A stretch of 47,152 nt of DNA from a bacterium (GTDB taxonomy: Bacteria; Campylobacterota; Campylobacteria; Campylobacterales; Sulfurimonadaceae). The position numbers and the translations under genes are program-made. The notes below the pieces were generated by a model. That model saw only the letters and a list, made by a program, of their open reading frames with translations, searched no databases and had not been told where the DNA came from. This document shows, in pieces, positions 16,921 to 26,101 of the stretch. Numbering within the stretch: the first letter of the stretch is position 1; every line of letters begins with the position of its first letter. The DNA is taken from positions 1 to 47,152 of the forward strand of contig JAHJEG010000006.1 in assembly GCA_018825665.1 (NCBI GenBank). Direction: 5' to 3'.

Positions 16921-16926
16921 ATTATA
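16921..16926 (-). promoter_or_regulatory. candidate -10 box of the minus-strand transglutaminase operon
   Basis: TATAAT on the minus strand (CTATAATATAAA context). The predicted start near 16913 leaves a leader of about 54 bases before the ATG at 16859. It lies upstream of, and points away from, the J-domain gene promoter. Confidence 0.5.
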
Positions 16927-17034
16927 GCACCTAATACTCTGTTTTGCCTGATGCCGCTGAAGAAATAGCAAGTTTTTTGAAAATTCAAACGAGCAAGAAT
17001 AAGGGACAAAAGTATGTCAGTCATCTAAAAAAGA

Positions 17035-17040
17035 TATAAT
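17035..17040 (+). promoter_or_regulatory. candidate -10 box of the J-domain gene
   Basis: TATAAT preceded by an A/T-rich tract. The predicted start near 17047 gives a leader of about 31 bases to the TTG at 17078, containing its AAAGGA ribosome site. Confidence 0.5.
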
Positions 17041-17077
17041 TTTAAACACAAAGATTTTGCAAACAAAGGAATACGAT

Positions 17078-17542
17078 TTGATACGAACCATTTTAGGTCT
17101 GGCCATCATAGCTTTTGGCATTTTTTTAGAGGTGATGTGGCTGGGAGTTTGTTTTGGAACCGTTGTCATAGGGATACTGCTTCTGCTCTTTGCGCCCGCA
17201 ATTTTATTTTTCCCTTTTAACTTTTTTCTCATTCTGGGGCTGAGCGTCATGAGAGGAATCTCCTATACACAGTCTTCACAGTTTAAGTACCGACACTCCT
17301 CCGGCCAAAACGACACCTATGCAAAACCCCAAAGCAGTTTGGACAAATATTATGAAATCCTCGAATCAAGCAAAACGGACAGTTTTGAGGTTATAAAAGC
17401 CAATTACAGAAGACTCGTAAAGGAGTATCACTACGACTCAATCGCCAGTAAAAACCTCCCCCCTGATATGCTGAAGTTCGCCCAGGAAAAGACACAAAGC
17501 CTCAACGAAGCCTACGCCGCGATAAAAGAGGCCAGAGGATAA
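17078..17542 (+). CDS. membrane-anchored J-domain-like protein
   Basis: About 154 residues. Two hydrophobic segments fill the first 60 or so residues (IRTILGLAIIAFGIFLEVMWLG; TVVIGILLLLFAPAILFFPFNFFLILGL). A polar linker and a C-terminal DnaJ-like domain follow (DKYYEILES..TDSFEVIKANYRRLVKEYHYDSIA..LNEAYAAIKEA). The Hsp70-stimulating HPD tripeptide reads HYD, so DnaK stimulation is doubtful. I chose TTG 17078 because AAAGGA at 17065-17070 lies seven bases upstream; an in-frame TTG at 17057 has no such site. Cytoplasmic J domain at the inner membrane; partner unknown. It stands alone between the transglutaminase operon and a chemoreceptor. Confidence 0.75.
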   Translation: MIRTILGLAIIAFGIFLEVMWLGVCFGTVVIGILLLLFAPAILFFPFNFFLILGLSVMRGISYTQSSQFKYRHSSGQNDTYAKPQSSLDKYYEILESSKTDSFEVIKANYRRLVKEYHYDSIASKNLPPDMLKFAQEKTQSLNEAYAAIKEARG

Positions 17543-17667
17543 GCGCTACATACTCCTTACACTATTTAGCCTCATAAATTCTTGACATAAGACAAAATTA
17601 TCAATTCTGTTTTATGCTAAATTCATTTCTTGTTATTTATTTATACCAAAAAACAACAGGAATGCCT

Positions 17668-19830
17668 ATGTTACAAAATATGCCGATAAGACTAAAAATG
17701 GCCATGATGGTTACGCTGCCCGTTGCTATCATCTTTATTTTACTCAGTACAAATGCCTATGATAATTATAAACAAGCCCAGGAGCTCAGCACAATAGAAG
17801 AAGCAACAATTTTAACTACAAAGATTGGTTTCATGGTACACAACACGCAAAAAGAGCGTGGTGCATCAGCGGGTTTCATCGGTTCAAAAGGGAAAAATTT
17901 TGCTACGGATATCGTGGATATCAGAAAAGATACCGACCTCACCCGAGCAGAGATGGAAGAGTTCTACAAAAGTATGGATTTTTCCAAATATCCCAACGAA
18001 ATGCAATCCAAAATGGATGACGCGATGAATCGCTTATCCATGCTCAACGAAAAAAGATCGAAGATAAGCTCTCTGGATATCAATGTTCCTAAGGCCGTTG
18101 CCTATTACACAGATATGAATGCAGCCTTTTTGGATACTGTCGCCTATATAGCTAAGATCAGTACAAACCATAAGATGAGCACATCTTTAAGTGCCTTTAC
18201 AAACTATCTCTACTCCAAAGAAAGAGCCGGCATTGAAAGAGCCGTTATGACGGGTACTTTTGCAAAAGACTCTTTTCCTGATGGTTTTTACGCCAAGTTT
18301 ATAAAACTTATGAGTGAGCAGGATGTGTATATGAAAAGTTTTCTGTTTTTAGCTTCAAAAGAAAATGCCGCGTTTTACAAAAGCACTCTTGTAGGGGAAG
18401 CCGTTAACGAAGTAAATCGAATGAGAGCCATAGCATCTTCACATATAAACGGAGGATTTGGCGTAGATGCTCTCTACTGGTTCAAAACAATTACGGCAAA
18501 AATAAATTTGCTTAAAAAAGTTGAGAACCACCTCTCGGACGGTATTTTGCAAGAGGTCGACAGCTTAAGAGAAGAAGCGAATCTCAAACTGCTCTTGAGT
18601 ATTGTGATAAACATACTTGTGCTTGTTCTGGTTTTGGGATTAAGCTTTTTAATTTCAACAGCTTTGACGAAAAAAATCTCGCGATTAAAAAATGAACTCG
18701 ATGAGATCATATCTTCAAAAGATTTTTCAAAAGAGATTACCCAAAACGGAAGCGATGAGATGGCATCTATTCAAAATGCCGTAAATCATCTGCTTTTTAC
18801 CGCCAATGAAGCGATACTAAATGCAGAAAAAAGTTTGGAAGAATCAAAAAAACATGCCGAGGAAAGCGAGGAGCAACTTGAAAAGAACACCTTAACCTTA
18901 TCCTTGACCAAATTACTCACCCAAGGTGCAAACTACGGAGTAGCCGATGTGCAAAAAGGGATTGCGAACAATATGCAGTCACTGCAAAAGATAAATGAAA
19001 AAAACGCCACGACAGAAGAGATTGTATCGACGGTTCAAGAGTCAACACATGAAATGGGAACCTCTCTTGAGACTATTTCAGAGAAAATGAATGAAAGCAA
19101 AACAAATTCAGATCAGTTAAATAACAGTGTAAATGAAATTACAAATGTAATATCATTGATTAAAGATATCTCAGACCAGACAAACCTTTTGGCCCTTAAT
19201 GCAGCCATTGAAGCTGCCCGCGCAGGGGAACATGGCCGCGGATTTGCGGTTGTGGCGGATGAAGTGAGAAAATTAGCCGAAAGAACCCAGAAGGCTACAA
19301 GTGAAGTGGAGGTCAACATCAATCTTTTAAAACAAAATAGTGCTGCAATGCATGAGTTTTCAGAACAGATGGATACTGAAATAGCGATATCCTTAGAAAA
19401 ACTGACTGCATTTAACAGCAGTCTCTACTCACTTTTGGCCAGTTCAAGCGAAATACAGGGGGACACCATAGTTATTTCTCATGAGCTTTTTGTAAATCTT
19501 GCAAAATTAGACCATATCGCCTTTAAGTTCTCAGGCTACGATTCAGTCTTTAAGGATGATAAAAATTATACCTTTTCGGCTCATACGGAATGTAGATTTG
19601 GAAAATGGTATCACGAGGAGGGTAAAAAAGCTTTTCATAACACCTCTTCTTATTCAAAGGTTGAAGCTCCTCATAAAGCTGTTCATGAAAACACAAAAAA
19701 AATCCCGCAGCTTGTAAGTGAGGGAGCCGTTAAAAATGCAGAGAAAATCATACAGGCATTTGAAAATACAGAGAAAAACTCCAAAGAACTTTTCTCTGTT
19801 TTAGACACTATGCTCCGTGAGTACAAATGA
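17668..19830 (+). CDS. methyl-accepting chemotaxis protein with NIT sensor and C-terminal CZB domain
   Basis: About 720 residues, inner membrane. TM1 ([17 protein letters not shown]) is followed by a periplasmic helical sensor containing [11 protein letters not shown], the signature of NIT (nitrate/nitrite-sensing type) domains. TM2 ([22 protein letters not shown]) comes next, then a HAMP-like stretch and the signalling hairpin with the canonical tip [35 protein letters not shown]. The last 110 or so residues form a chemoreceptor zinc-binding (CZB) domain with ligand pattern H (LDHIAFK), C ([12 protein letters not shown]) and two His (HKAVH). CZB domains are linked to zinc and hypochlorous acid sensing. 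ACAGGA at 17656-17661 favours ATG 17668 over upstream ATGs at 17614 and 17662. No CheB/CheR-binding pentapeptide is seen. Confidence 0.88.
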   Translation: MLQNMPIRLKMAMMVTLPVAIIFILLSTNAYDNYKQAQELSTIEEATILTTKIGFMVHNTQKERGASAGFIGSKGKNFATDIVDIRKDTDLTRAEMEEFYKSMDFSKYPNEMQSKMDDAMNRLSMLNEKRSKISSLDINVPKAVAYYTDMNAAFLDTVAYIAKISTNHKMSTSLSAFTNYLYSKERAGIERAVMTGTFAKDSFPDGFYAKFIKLMSEQDVYMKSFLFLASKENAAFYKSTLVGEAVNEVNRMRAIASSHINGGFGVDALYWFKTITAKINLLKKVENHLSDGILQEVDSLREEANLKLLLSIVINILVLVLVLGLSFLISTALTKKISRLKNELDEIISSKDFSKEITQNGSDEMASIQNAVNHLLFTANEAILNAEKSLEESKKHAEESEEQLEKNTLTLSLTKLLTQGANYGVADVQKGIANNMQSLQKINEKNATTEEIVSTVQESTHEMGTSLETISEKMNESKTNSDQLNNSVNEITNVISLIKDISDQTNLLALNAAIEAARAGEHGRGFAVVADEVRKLAERTQKATSEVEVNINLLKQNSAAMHEFSEQMDTEIAISLEKLTAFNSSLYSLLASSSEIQGDTIVISHELFVNLAKLDHIAFKFSGYDSVFKDDKNYTFSAHTECRFGKWYHEEGKKAFHNTSSYSKVEAPHKAVHENTKKIPQLVSEGAVKNAEKIIQAFENTEKNSKELFSVLDTMLREYK

Positions 19831-19850
19831 TTTTTTGCAAATATTTTCAC

Positions 19851-20732
19851 TCAGAGAGAGATTTTTCTGGCAGTTAAGAACAGGTAGTCTTTACCCGTAA
19901 CCGTCACTCTGTACTTCTTTTGCTGCAGGTATTTTTTGCAAAAATGGATATCTTTTAGCACAAGACTCATCTCTGAGAAACTGTAGTTTGGCGCTTTGGC
20001 GCCGTATATCATCTCGCCGTCTATCCATCTGCAGTTTGGAAAACCCAAGATTACGGCTCCCCCCTCCGCCAGATACTTTTGGTACAGATACATAAATGTG
20101 GCATTGAAGTTTATATTTGAACTTTGCAGAGTCCCTATGGAGATGATAAGATCAAATTCACCAAGATCCAGCGCATCAAGAGTGTTGATATCATGCGATA
20201 TAAAACTGCAGTTGGCATGTGGAAGTTCTTTTGAGGCATAGCGAATTACAGAATCCGAATAGTCAATCCCTATAAACTCTTTGGCATCAAAATTTTCATC
20301 GTCCAACATCTCTTTTATAACCTTAAACTCATCTCCTTTGTTGATCCCGAGGTTTAGAATCCTCTTTTTTTCTTTGATATTTATAAATCTGAGTGCCTGT
20401 TGATAGTAATACAAAAAACTAAACTGTGCCGTTTTATCAATGGAGAAAAACTCACTCTCGACCCCATATTTTTCATCCCCTCTGTCGGTTTTATGAAAAG
20501 ATGAGTCTTGATTGAGTTTCTCAAATCTCAAAATGACGCTTTGTCCCGACACATGCGGAGTCAGCATCTTCATAAAAAAGATTTGAGACAAATCCGTAAA
20601 TGCCTTATACCCTATGCGCTCTATGTCCGATTCCAAGACCTCCGCTTCGATTCTCTCCTGTTTTTCCGAAGCGTTCTTTTCAAACCACTCCATAATCTCT
20701 GCGGAACTTTTTTGTCTTAAATCAATTCTCAT
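19851..20732 (-). CDS. SAM-dependent methyltransferase, substrate unknown
   Basis: 293 residues. About 110 N-terminal residues of unassigned helical sequence precede a class I methyltransferase core. Motif I is unusual (RILNLGINKGDEFKVI; family norm LDxGxGxG), the acidic residue is in FIGIDYSD, and post-I motifs are SFISHDINTLD and FDLIISIGTLQ. YLAEGGAVILGFPNCRW is the usual strand 6-7 region. Its start overlaps the upp stop (TGATG), so both are translated from one message. A link to uracil or nucleotide metabolism would be only guilt by association. It is convergent with the chemoreceptor, 20 bases away, with no obvious hairpin between. Confidence 0.75.
   Translation of the reverse strand: MRIDLRQKSSAEIMEWFEKNASEKQERIEAEVLESDIERIGYKAFTDLSQIFFMKMLTPHVSGQSVILRFEKLNQDSSFHKTDRGDEKYGVESEFFSIDKTAQFSFLYYYQQALRFINIKEKKRILNLGINKGDEFKVIKEMLDDENFDAKEFIGIDYSDSVIRYASKELPHANCSFISHDINTLDALDLGEFDLIISIGTLQSSNINFNATFMYLYQKYLAEGGAVILGFPNCRWIDGEMIYGAKAPNYSFSEMSLVLKDIHFCKKYLQQKKYRVTVTGKDYLFLTARKISL
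20214..20224 (+). repeat. GGCATGTGGAA word, copy 6
   Basis: Exact plus-strand match, antisense within the minus-strand methyltransferase, where it codes Leu-Pro-His-Ala-Asn. Confidence 0.8.
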
Positions 20733-21349
20733 CAGCAGTTGTATGCACGGTCGCCCGCGTCTCCAAGACCAGGGATTATAAACTTGTCCTCATTGAGTTT
20801 TTCATCGATTTGCGCAATATATATGTCAATCTCTTTATGGGCGGCTTCAATAGCACCAAGCCCTTCCGGCGAGCCGATAATATTGAGCGCTATGATCTTC
20901 AGGGGTTTTCTGCCCTTTAGAAGTTCAATCGCATCGTTCAAAGAACCCCCGGTTGCCACCATTGGGTCAACCAAAAGGACTGTCTTGGCAAAGATATCGG
21001 GAACCCTGTCATAGTAAAGTTTACTCTCATGCGTAAGCTCATTCCTTTTCATGGCTAAAAATCCGGCTTTTGCATTGGGCAAAAGTTCCATGACACTCTC
21101 AAGCATGGGCATTCCGGCTCTTAAGACCGTTACAACCACTATATTCTCTTCATCCACCGAGTCAAAGCTGTTTATCCCCTGCCATGTTGTGATTTTTTTT
21201 TGGATGAGAGGCGAAGTTTTCAGAGCTTCATAGACAAGCTGTTTTGTAAGCTCTGAGATTGTATGCCTGAAATGAATTGCATCGGTCTTTATATCTCTTA
21301 GGTGTGTGATTAGATTTTTTGTAACAGGATTTGATAACTCGAAAATCAT
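20732..21349 (-). CDS. upp: uracil phosphoribosyltransferase
   Basis: Pyrimidine salvage: uracil plus PRPP gives UMP; cytosolic. 205 residues, the normal size. The PRPP-binding loop is VLLVDPMVATGGS, 'VLRAGMPMLESVMELLP' is the family's central block, and the uracil-binding C-terminus reads IPGLGDAGDRAYN, as in E. coli Upp. AAAGG lies seven bases before the ATG. A minus-strand TATAAT at 21412-21417 is the likely promoter. It is followed without gap by the methyltransferase and is divergent from the Lon-like gene. Confidence 0.95.
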   Translation of the reverse strand: MIFELSNPVTKNLITHLRDIKTDAIHFRHTISELTKQLVYEALKTSPLIQKKITTWQGINSFDSVDEENIVVVTVLRAGMPMLESVMELLPNAKAGFLAMKRNELTHESKLYYDRVPDIFAKTVLLVDPMVATGGSLNDAIELLKGRKPLKIIALNIIGSPEGLGAIEAAHKEIDIYIAQIDEKLNEDKFIIPGLGDAGDRAYNC

Positions 21350-21411
21350 TCTTCGGCCTTTATGGATTATTTAAAATTAATTACTATTAATTCTCAATAT
21401 GCTTTTCTCAG

Positions 21412-21417
21412 ATTATA
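21412..21417 (-). promoter_or_regulatory. candidate -10 box of upp
   Basis: TATAAT on the minus strand, giving a leader of about 55 bases to the upp start. Confidence 0.4.
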
Positions 21418-21458
21418 GTACAAAATTTGCTTTTAAGCTATATTTTTAAAAGTACGGA

Positions 21459-21464
21459 TATAAT
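21459..21464 (+). promoter_or_regulatory. candidate -10 box of the Lon-like gene
   Basis: TATAAT in GGATATAATTTTTT. The predicted start near 21471 gives a leader of about 76 bases to ATG 21547. Confidence 0.45.
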
Positions 21465-21546
21465 TTTTTCCAAGCGCAAATTCTTATCGGCTTCTTATGA
21501 AAGGGTTTGCATGAACTTTAGTCAAATATATCTCAAAGGCGGTTTG

Positions 21547-23943
21547 ATGGCATATTCACTAGAACCTTCACAGCTGTATCATAGCTGTGATTCTGCACTT
21601 TTTACATTCAAAACTACAGACGAACTGGAACTTCTGCAACACCCCATAGGTCAGGAAAACGCGCTAAAGGCGGTTGACTTTGGAACAAGCATCGAGCAGG
21701 ACGGTTACAACCTTTTTGCCATGGGACCTTCTGGAAGCGGCAAGCATTCTACCGTTATGAGCTTCTTGGAGGCAAAGGCAAAAAACAGAGAGCTCCCAAG
21801 TGACTGGTGCTATGTCAATAATTTTAAAAATGCCCAAAAACCTATCGCGATACAATTAAAACCTGCAACGGCAATACTCTTTAAAGATGATATCGATGAA
21901 CTTATAGAGCTGTTAAAATCGATTCTTCCCGCCGTTTTTGAGGGCAACAACTACCATAATGAGCGCGAGATTATAAACAAAAGATTTATGGATGCCCAGG
22001 CGGATATCTTTGAGTATCTTCAGGAAGAGGCAAAAAAACACAATGTTGCCATGAACGCATCATCAAGAACCTATGTGACTTTCGTCCCTATCGTGGATGG
22101 AAAAATACTTTCTGCCCAAGAATTCAAAGCGATTGAGGGGAAAGAAAAAGAAGAGATCAATAAAAATATGAGTGCTTTTGAGCTCATAGTAAAAGAAAAA
22201 CTGCGAAAAGTCAGCGAACTCAGCAAGAACCTGCAAAAAGAGTTCAAGGCACTCGATACAAAAGTCACACAGGAGGCCGTTGAGCCTCTTATGGATGATA
22301 TCCGAAAAAAATATGCCGATTCACAAAAGATCACAGAGTACCTCAATGACCTGCAAGAGGACCTTATCCATCACGCACAGGATTTTTTAGTCAAACCCGA
22401 TGATGCTTCCGTCCCGCCTTTTATGCGTGAGTTTTATGCCCCCTCTTTTGCCAGATACAAGATAAACCTTTTTATTTCCCATGACAAACAAACTGCTGCA
22501 CCCGTGATTTATGAGGATAATCCGATTCATCAAAACCTCATCGGCAAGATTGAGCATCTCTCACACATGGGAACACTGATTACGGATTTCAGCATGATAA
22601 AGCCCGGTGCCCTGCACAGGGCAAACGGGGGTTATCTGGTTCTGGATGCAAGAAAACTGCTGATGCAGCCTTTTGCCTATGAGGAGCTCAAGCGTGTTTT
22701 ACGCTCAAAAGAGATACGCATAGAATCTATCGCTCAGCAGTATTCGCTTATCAGCACCAGCTCTTTGGAACCCGAACCCATACCCGTAGATATAAAAGTC
22801 GTACTCATCGGCGAGAGGATGTTTTATTATCTTTTATACCATTACGATCCTGATTTCAAGGAGCTTTTTAAGGTAAATGCGGACTTTGAAGACGAGATGC
22901 CGCGTAACGAAGAAAACATCCAGCTGTATGCCAAAATGATCGGCACCATTGCCAAAAACCATTCCCTGCTTCCTTTGACCCCGGAGGCGGTGGCAAGAGT
23001 CATAGAGCAAAGCTCGCGAATTATTTCGCATACATCCAAATTTTCCGCACATCTGGGCACCCTGGCAGACCTTCTCAAAGAAGCAGATTTTTACTCAAAA
23101 AAAAGCGCACATACGTCTATAGACAAAAAAGACGTTGAAGAAGCGCTTCACAGCCAGGAACAGCGTATAAACCGTATACAGATGAAGCTCTACGAACAGA
23201 TCGACGAGGGTACGATTATGATAAACCTCGAAGGGGACATAGTAGGACAGATAAATGCTCTAAGCTATATCTCCATTGGCAGCCACCATTTTGGGATACC
23301 CTCGCGCATAACGGCAAGAAGCAGAGTCGGAAAAGGCGAGATAATCGATATTGAACGCGAAGCAGAACTCGGCGGGCCTCTTCACTCCAAGGGGGTGATG
23401 ATCTTAAGCTCCTATCTAGGTTCAAGATATGCTTCGGATATGCCTTTGAGTCTATCGGCTTCGCTTGTCTTTGAGCAGTCTTACGGCAAGATTGACGGAG
23501 ACAGCGCTTCATCCACGGAGCTTTACGCCATACTCTCCTCCCTCTCAGAGCTTCCTATAAAACAAAATATCGCCGTAACGGGTTCCGTAAACCAATACGG
23601 AGAGGTTCAGCCCATAGGCGGTGTCAATGAAAAGATAGAGGGATTTTTCGACATATGCATGCGCCATGATGCACAAGCTTCCTACGGGGTGATTATTCCA
23701 CATGCCAACATCAAACATCTTATGCTCAAACAAGAGGTGCTTGAGGCTTCCAAAAAAAGGCAGTTTCACATCTATGCAATCCACTCCGTCGATGAGGGTA
23801 TCTCTATACTCACCGGCGTGGATGCAGGCAAAGAGGACAAAAAAGGAAACTTCCCTCCGGACTCGGTAAATGCCAAAGTAGTCGCAAGACTCAAAGCACT
23901 CTCAAAATCAAGCAAAAAATTCCAGAGTTCCAAAAAAGCATAA
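21547..23943 (+). CDS. Lon-like ATP-dependent serine protease (AAA_32/LonC-type)
   Basis: 798 residues, cytosolic. The N-terminal SLEPSQLYHSCDSALFTFKTTDEL and IGQENALKAVDFG are typical of this Lon subfamily, which differs from LonA by lacking its long N domain. Walker A is MGPSGSGKHS, an inserted coiled-coil region spans about 150-260, the arginine/Walker B area follows 'HRANGGYLVLDARKLL', and the C-terminal Lon peptidase has the S653 (GDSASSTE) / K696 (GGVNEKIEGF) dyad, 43 residues apart as in LonA. It should degrade misfolded or regulatory proteins. I start at ATG 21547 with AAAGG at 21535-21539; the frame is open upstream to 21427 but lacks family similarity there. Monocistronic. Confidence 0.88.
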   Translation: MAYSLEPSQLYHSCDSALFTFKTTDELELLQHPIGQENALKAVDFGTSIEQDGYNLFAMGPSGSGKHSTVMSFLEAKAKNRELPSDWCYVNNFKNAQKPIAIQLKPATAILFKDDIDELIELLKSILPAVFEGNNYHNEREIINKRFMDAQADIFEYLQEEAKKHNVAMNASSRTYVTFVPIVDGKILSAQEFKAIEGKEKEEINKNMSAFELIVKEKLRKVSELSKNLQKEFKALDTKVTQEAVEPLMDDIRKKYADSQKITEYLNDLQEDLIHHAQDFLVKPDDASVPPFMREFYAPSFARYKINLFISHDKQTAAPVIYEDNPIHQNLIGKIEHLSHMGTLITDFSMIKPGALHRANGGYLVLDARKLLMQPFAYEELKRVLRSKEIRIESIAQQYSLISTSSLEPEPIPVDIKVVLIGERMFYYLLYHYDPDFKELFKVNADFEDEMPRNEENIQLYAKMIGTIAKNHSLLPLTPEAVARVIEQSSRIISHTSKFSAHLGTLADLLKEADFYSKKSAHTSIDKKDVEEALHSQEQRINRIQMKLYEQIDEGTIMINLEGDIVGQINALSYISIGSHHFGIPSRITARSRVGKGEIIDIEREAELGGPLHSKGVMILSSYLGSRYASDMPLSLSASLVFEQSYGKIDGDSASSTELYAILSSLSELPIKQNIAVTGSVNQYGEVQPIGGVNEKIEGFFDICMRHDAQASYGVIIPHANIKHLMLKQEVLEASKKRQFHIYAIHSVDEGISILTGVDAGKEDKKGNFPPDSVNAKVVARLKALSKSSKKFQSSKKA
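23696..23706 (-). repeat. GGCATGTGGAA word, copy 7
   Basis: Exact minus-strand match within the Lon-like gene, coding Ile-Pro-His-Ala-Asn. Confidence 0.8.
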
Positions 23944-23944
23944 A

Positions 23945-23969
23945 AGCAAAAGCCGCTCAAGGCTTTGCT
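23945..23969. terminator. hairpin between convergent Lon-like and slipin genes
   Basis: AGCAAA(a)GCC pairs with GGCTTTGCT, with a one-base bulge and a six-base loop. On the minus strand it is followed by TTTTATGCTTTTTT, giving a U-rich tail for the slipin message. Confidence 0.6.
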
Positions 23970-24729
23970 ACTCCTTTGAAGAGGGTTTTAAAAAGTTGCC
24001 AAGCTCTGTGGGAAAAGGGAAGACCAGAGTGTTCGTCTTATCGCCGGAGATATCACTCATAGTCTGAAGATAGCGCAGCTGTATCGCCAGATCGTTTTGA
24101 CTCAGTTTTTTTGCAGCTTCCAAAATATTTTCACTCGCTTCAAGCTCCCCTTTTGCATTGATTACCTTGGCGCGGCGTTCACGCTCTGCCTCCGCCTGTT
24201 TTGCAATGGCACGGATCATACTCTCATCAAGGTCTATGTGCTTAATCTCTACATTGGATATCTTTATGCCCCAGGCATCAGTCTGCTTGTCAAGAATCTC
24301 CTGGATATCGTAATTGAGCCGTTCTCTCTCGGCGAGCATCTCGTCAAGTTCATGACCGCCCAAAACCGAGCGGAGCGTTGTCTGTGCAAGCTGGCTTGTG
24401 GCATTGTAGAAGTCTTCCACTTGAATAATGGCTTTTTCCGGATCGATAACGCGAAAATACACAACAGCATTGACATGGACCGATACATTATCGTGGGAAA
24501 TAACATCCTGAGTCGGAACATCCAGGACAATAGTGCGAAGATCTACTCGAACCATCTGTTGAATAACCGGAATCAGAATAATCAATCCCGGCCCTTTGAC
24601 ACCGCTAAAACGCCCCAGCGTAAAAACAACTCCGCGCTCATACTCCCGCAAGATGCGGATAGCCATCGCCAAAAAAGCGATTACGAAAAAAGCTATATAT
24701 ATCCCCGTAACAGGTAAATCTAAAAACAT
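23968..24729 (-). CDS. slipin (SPFH/band-7, stomatin-like membrane protein)
   Basis: 253 residues. An N-terminal membrane segment ([19 protein letters not shown]) is followed by the band-7 domain starting [30 protein letters not shown], a classic slipin sequence, then a helical heptad-rich region ([27 protein letters not shown]). Slipins oligomerise in membrane microdomains and are usually encoded next to an NfeD-type protease that cleaves near their C-terminus. Here that protease gene lies three bases upstream. GGAGTAAAAA precedes the ATG. Confidence 0.9.
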   Translation of the reverse strand: MFLDLPVTGIYIAFFVIAFLAMAIRILREYERGVVFTLGRFSGVKGPGLIILIPVIQQMVRVDLRTIVLDVPTQDVISHDNVSVHVNAVVYFRVIDPEKAIIQVEDFYNATSQLAQTTLRSVLGGHELDEMLAERERLNYDIQEILDKQTDAWGIKISNVEIKHIDLDESMIRAIAKQAEAERERRAKVINAKGELEASENILEAAKKLSQNDLAIQLRYLQTMSDISGDKTNTLVFPFPTELGNFLKPSSKE

Positions 24730-24732
24730 TTT

Positions 24733-26022
24733 TTACTCCTTTATTGGTTTAACTCTCAATACAAGACCCAAAAGTTCGCTCACCTGAACCCTCTCGCCGA
24801 CCTGCAGTTTCTCCCGGCATGTGCAATTCCATATCTCGCCGTGGCACAAAACACGGCACCCTTTTTCATTATACTCCACAACCTCGGCGATTGCGCCTAT
24901 CATCTCTTCTGCGCCGCTGACAACCTTGGCGGAACGTGAGCGCAAAAACACCCGCACAAGTATGATAAAAAAAGCAAGACTCACAAGAGTAAAAGCTACT
25001 ATTAGCGGTATGGACACACTGCTGCCAAGCGTATTTGCGTCAAAAAGCAAAACGGAGCCAAAAGCAAAGGAGAGGACTCCCCCGATACCCAGGATACCAA
25101 ACCCGCTTACAAAAACTTCAGCAATCATAAAACTGATACCCAGAATAATCAACAGCAGACCCGCATAATTAAACGGAATCATATTTAACGCATAGAGCGA
25201 GACAACTCCCGAGATGATACCTATCACACCCGGAATTACCCCACCTGGATTCATCAGTTCAAAAAATATGCCGTATACGGCTATGAGTAAAAATATATAT
25301 GCGATATTCGGATTGGTGATTGTAGATAAAAACTTTGTTTTCCAGTCGGCTTCATATCTGTGTACTACCGCATCTTTGCTTTTAAGGACTCTTTTTTTGC
25401 CCAAGACATTGAGCGTTTTTCCGTCTATCTTGCTTAAAAGCTCCCCGGTATCCTCCGCTATAAAATCGATAACTCCGTATTTTAAAGCATCTTCGGCGGA
25501 GAGACTTTTAGCTTCCGCGACCGCTTCTTGTGCCCATGATACATTGCGCTCATTCATCTGTGCCAGACTTTTTATATATGCCACCGCATCGTTGAGGGCT
25601 TTTTTCTCAAGAGTGGAAGCAGCACTGCCGTTTAAATCTTTTTGCATCGGCATCAGGTTGACCGGAGTAGCCGCACCGAGGTTTGTCCCCGGCGCCATTG
25701 CAGCCACATGCGCGGCATAAAGCAGATATGTCCCGGCACTGGCCGCATGCGCGCCTTTTGGAAAGACATAGACAACTACGGGGATGGGGCTGTTCGTAAT
25801 CTCCTGAATCATCTCGCGCATAGAGGTGGATAATCCCCCCGGGGTATCGAGCTTTATCAGTATCATCTTTGAGTCAAGACGCAAGGCTTCTTGTATCCCC
25901 TCTTTGAGATAACTGCTGCTTGCCGGGCCTATGACACCGTTTATCTGTAGCTGGGTAATGGAGAGAGGTTCAGAAAAAAGAGGTAAAAAAGTAAGCAATA
26001 ATAATAAAAGTAAGCGTTTCAT
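24733..26022 (-). CDS. NfeD-type membrane serine protease (STOPP partner of slipin)
   Basis: About 429 residues. Signal peptide (MKRLLLLLLLTFLPLFS), then a ClpP-like serine protease domain in the periplasm with TPGGLSTSMREMIQ, the nucleophile region GAHAASAGTYLL and the lysine expected near DAVAYIKSLA. Several transmembrane helices follow (about 235-370), and a C-terminal OB-fold NfeD domain (GAEEMIGAIAEVVEYNEKGCRVLCHGEIW). Long-form NfeD1b architecture. ATG 26022 is preferred to GTG 26031 because AAGGTG is then correctly spaced. Operon with the slipin; together they are thought to control membrane-microdomain protein quality. Confidence 0.9.
   Translation of the reverse strand: MKRLLLLLLLTFLPLFSEPLSITQLQINGVIGPASSSYLKEGIQEALRLDSKMILIKLDTPGGLSTSMREMIQEITNSPIPVVVYVFPKGAHAASAGTYLLYAAHVAAMAPGTNLGAATPVNLMPMQKDLNGSAASTLEKKALNDAVAYIKSLAQMNERNVSWAQEAVAEAKSLSAEDALKYGVIDFIAEDTGELLSKIDGKTLNVLGKKRVLKSKDAVVHRYEADWKTKFLSTITNPNIAYIFLLIAVYGIFFELMNPGGVIPGVIGIISGVVSLYALNMIPFNYAGLLLIILGISFMIAEVFVSGFGILGIGGVLSFAFGSVLLFDANTLGSSVSIPLIVAFTLVSLAFFIILVRVFLRSRSAKVVSGAEEMIGAIAEVVEYNEKGCRVLCHGEIWNCTCREKLQVGERVQVSELLGLVLRVKPIKE
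24816..24826 (+). repeat. GGCATGTGCAA variant word, copy A
   Basis: Exact match to the C-variant of the repeated word, within the nfeD gene on the strand opposite to its transcription. Confidence 0.7.
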
Positions 26023-26101
26023 CCTTCCCACCTTGCAAGCTGATATCCAAAAGCACTTTAAAATAATTATAACTTATAGTATCCAAGAAATATGAACGAA
26101 G

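Noticed and set aside
6042-16926. Ligase cluster as a recently transferred island
   Set aside because: No transposase, flanking repeats or obvious base-composition shift; the low density of the repeated word is only a weak hint.
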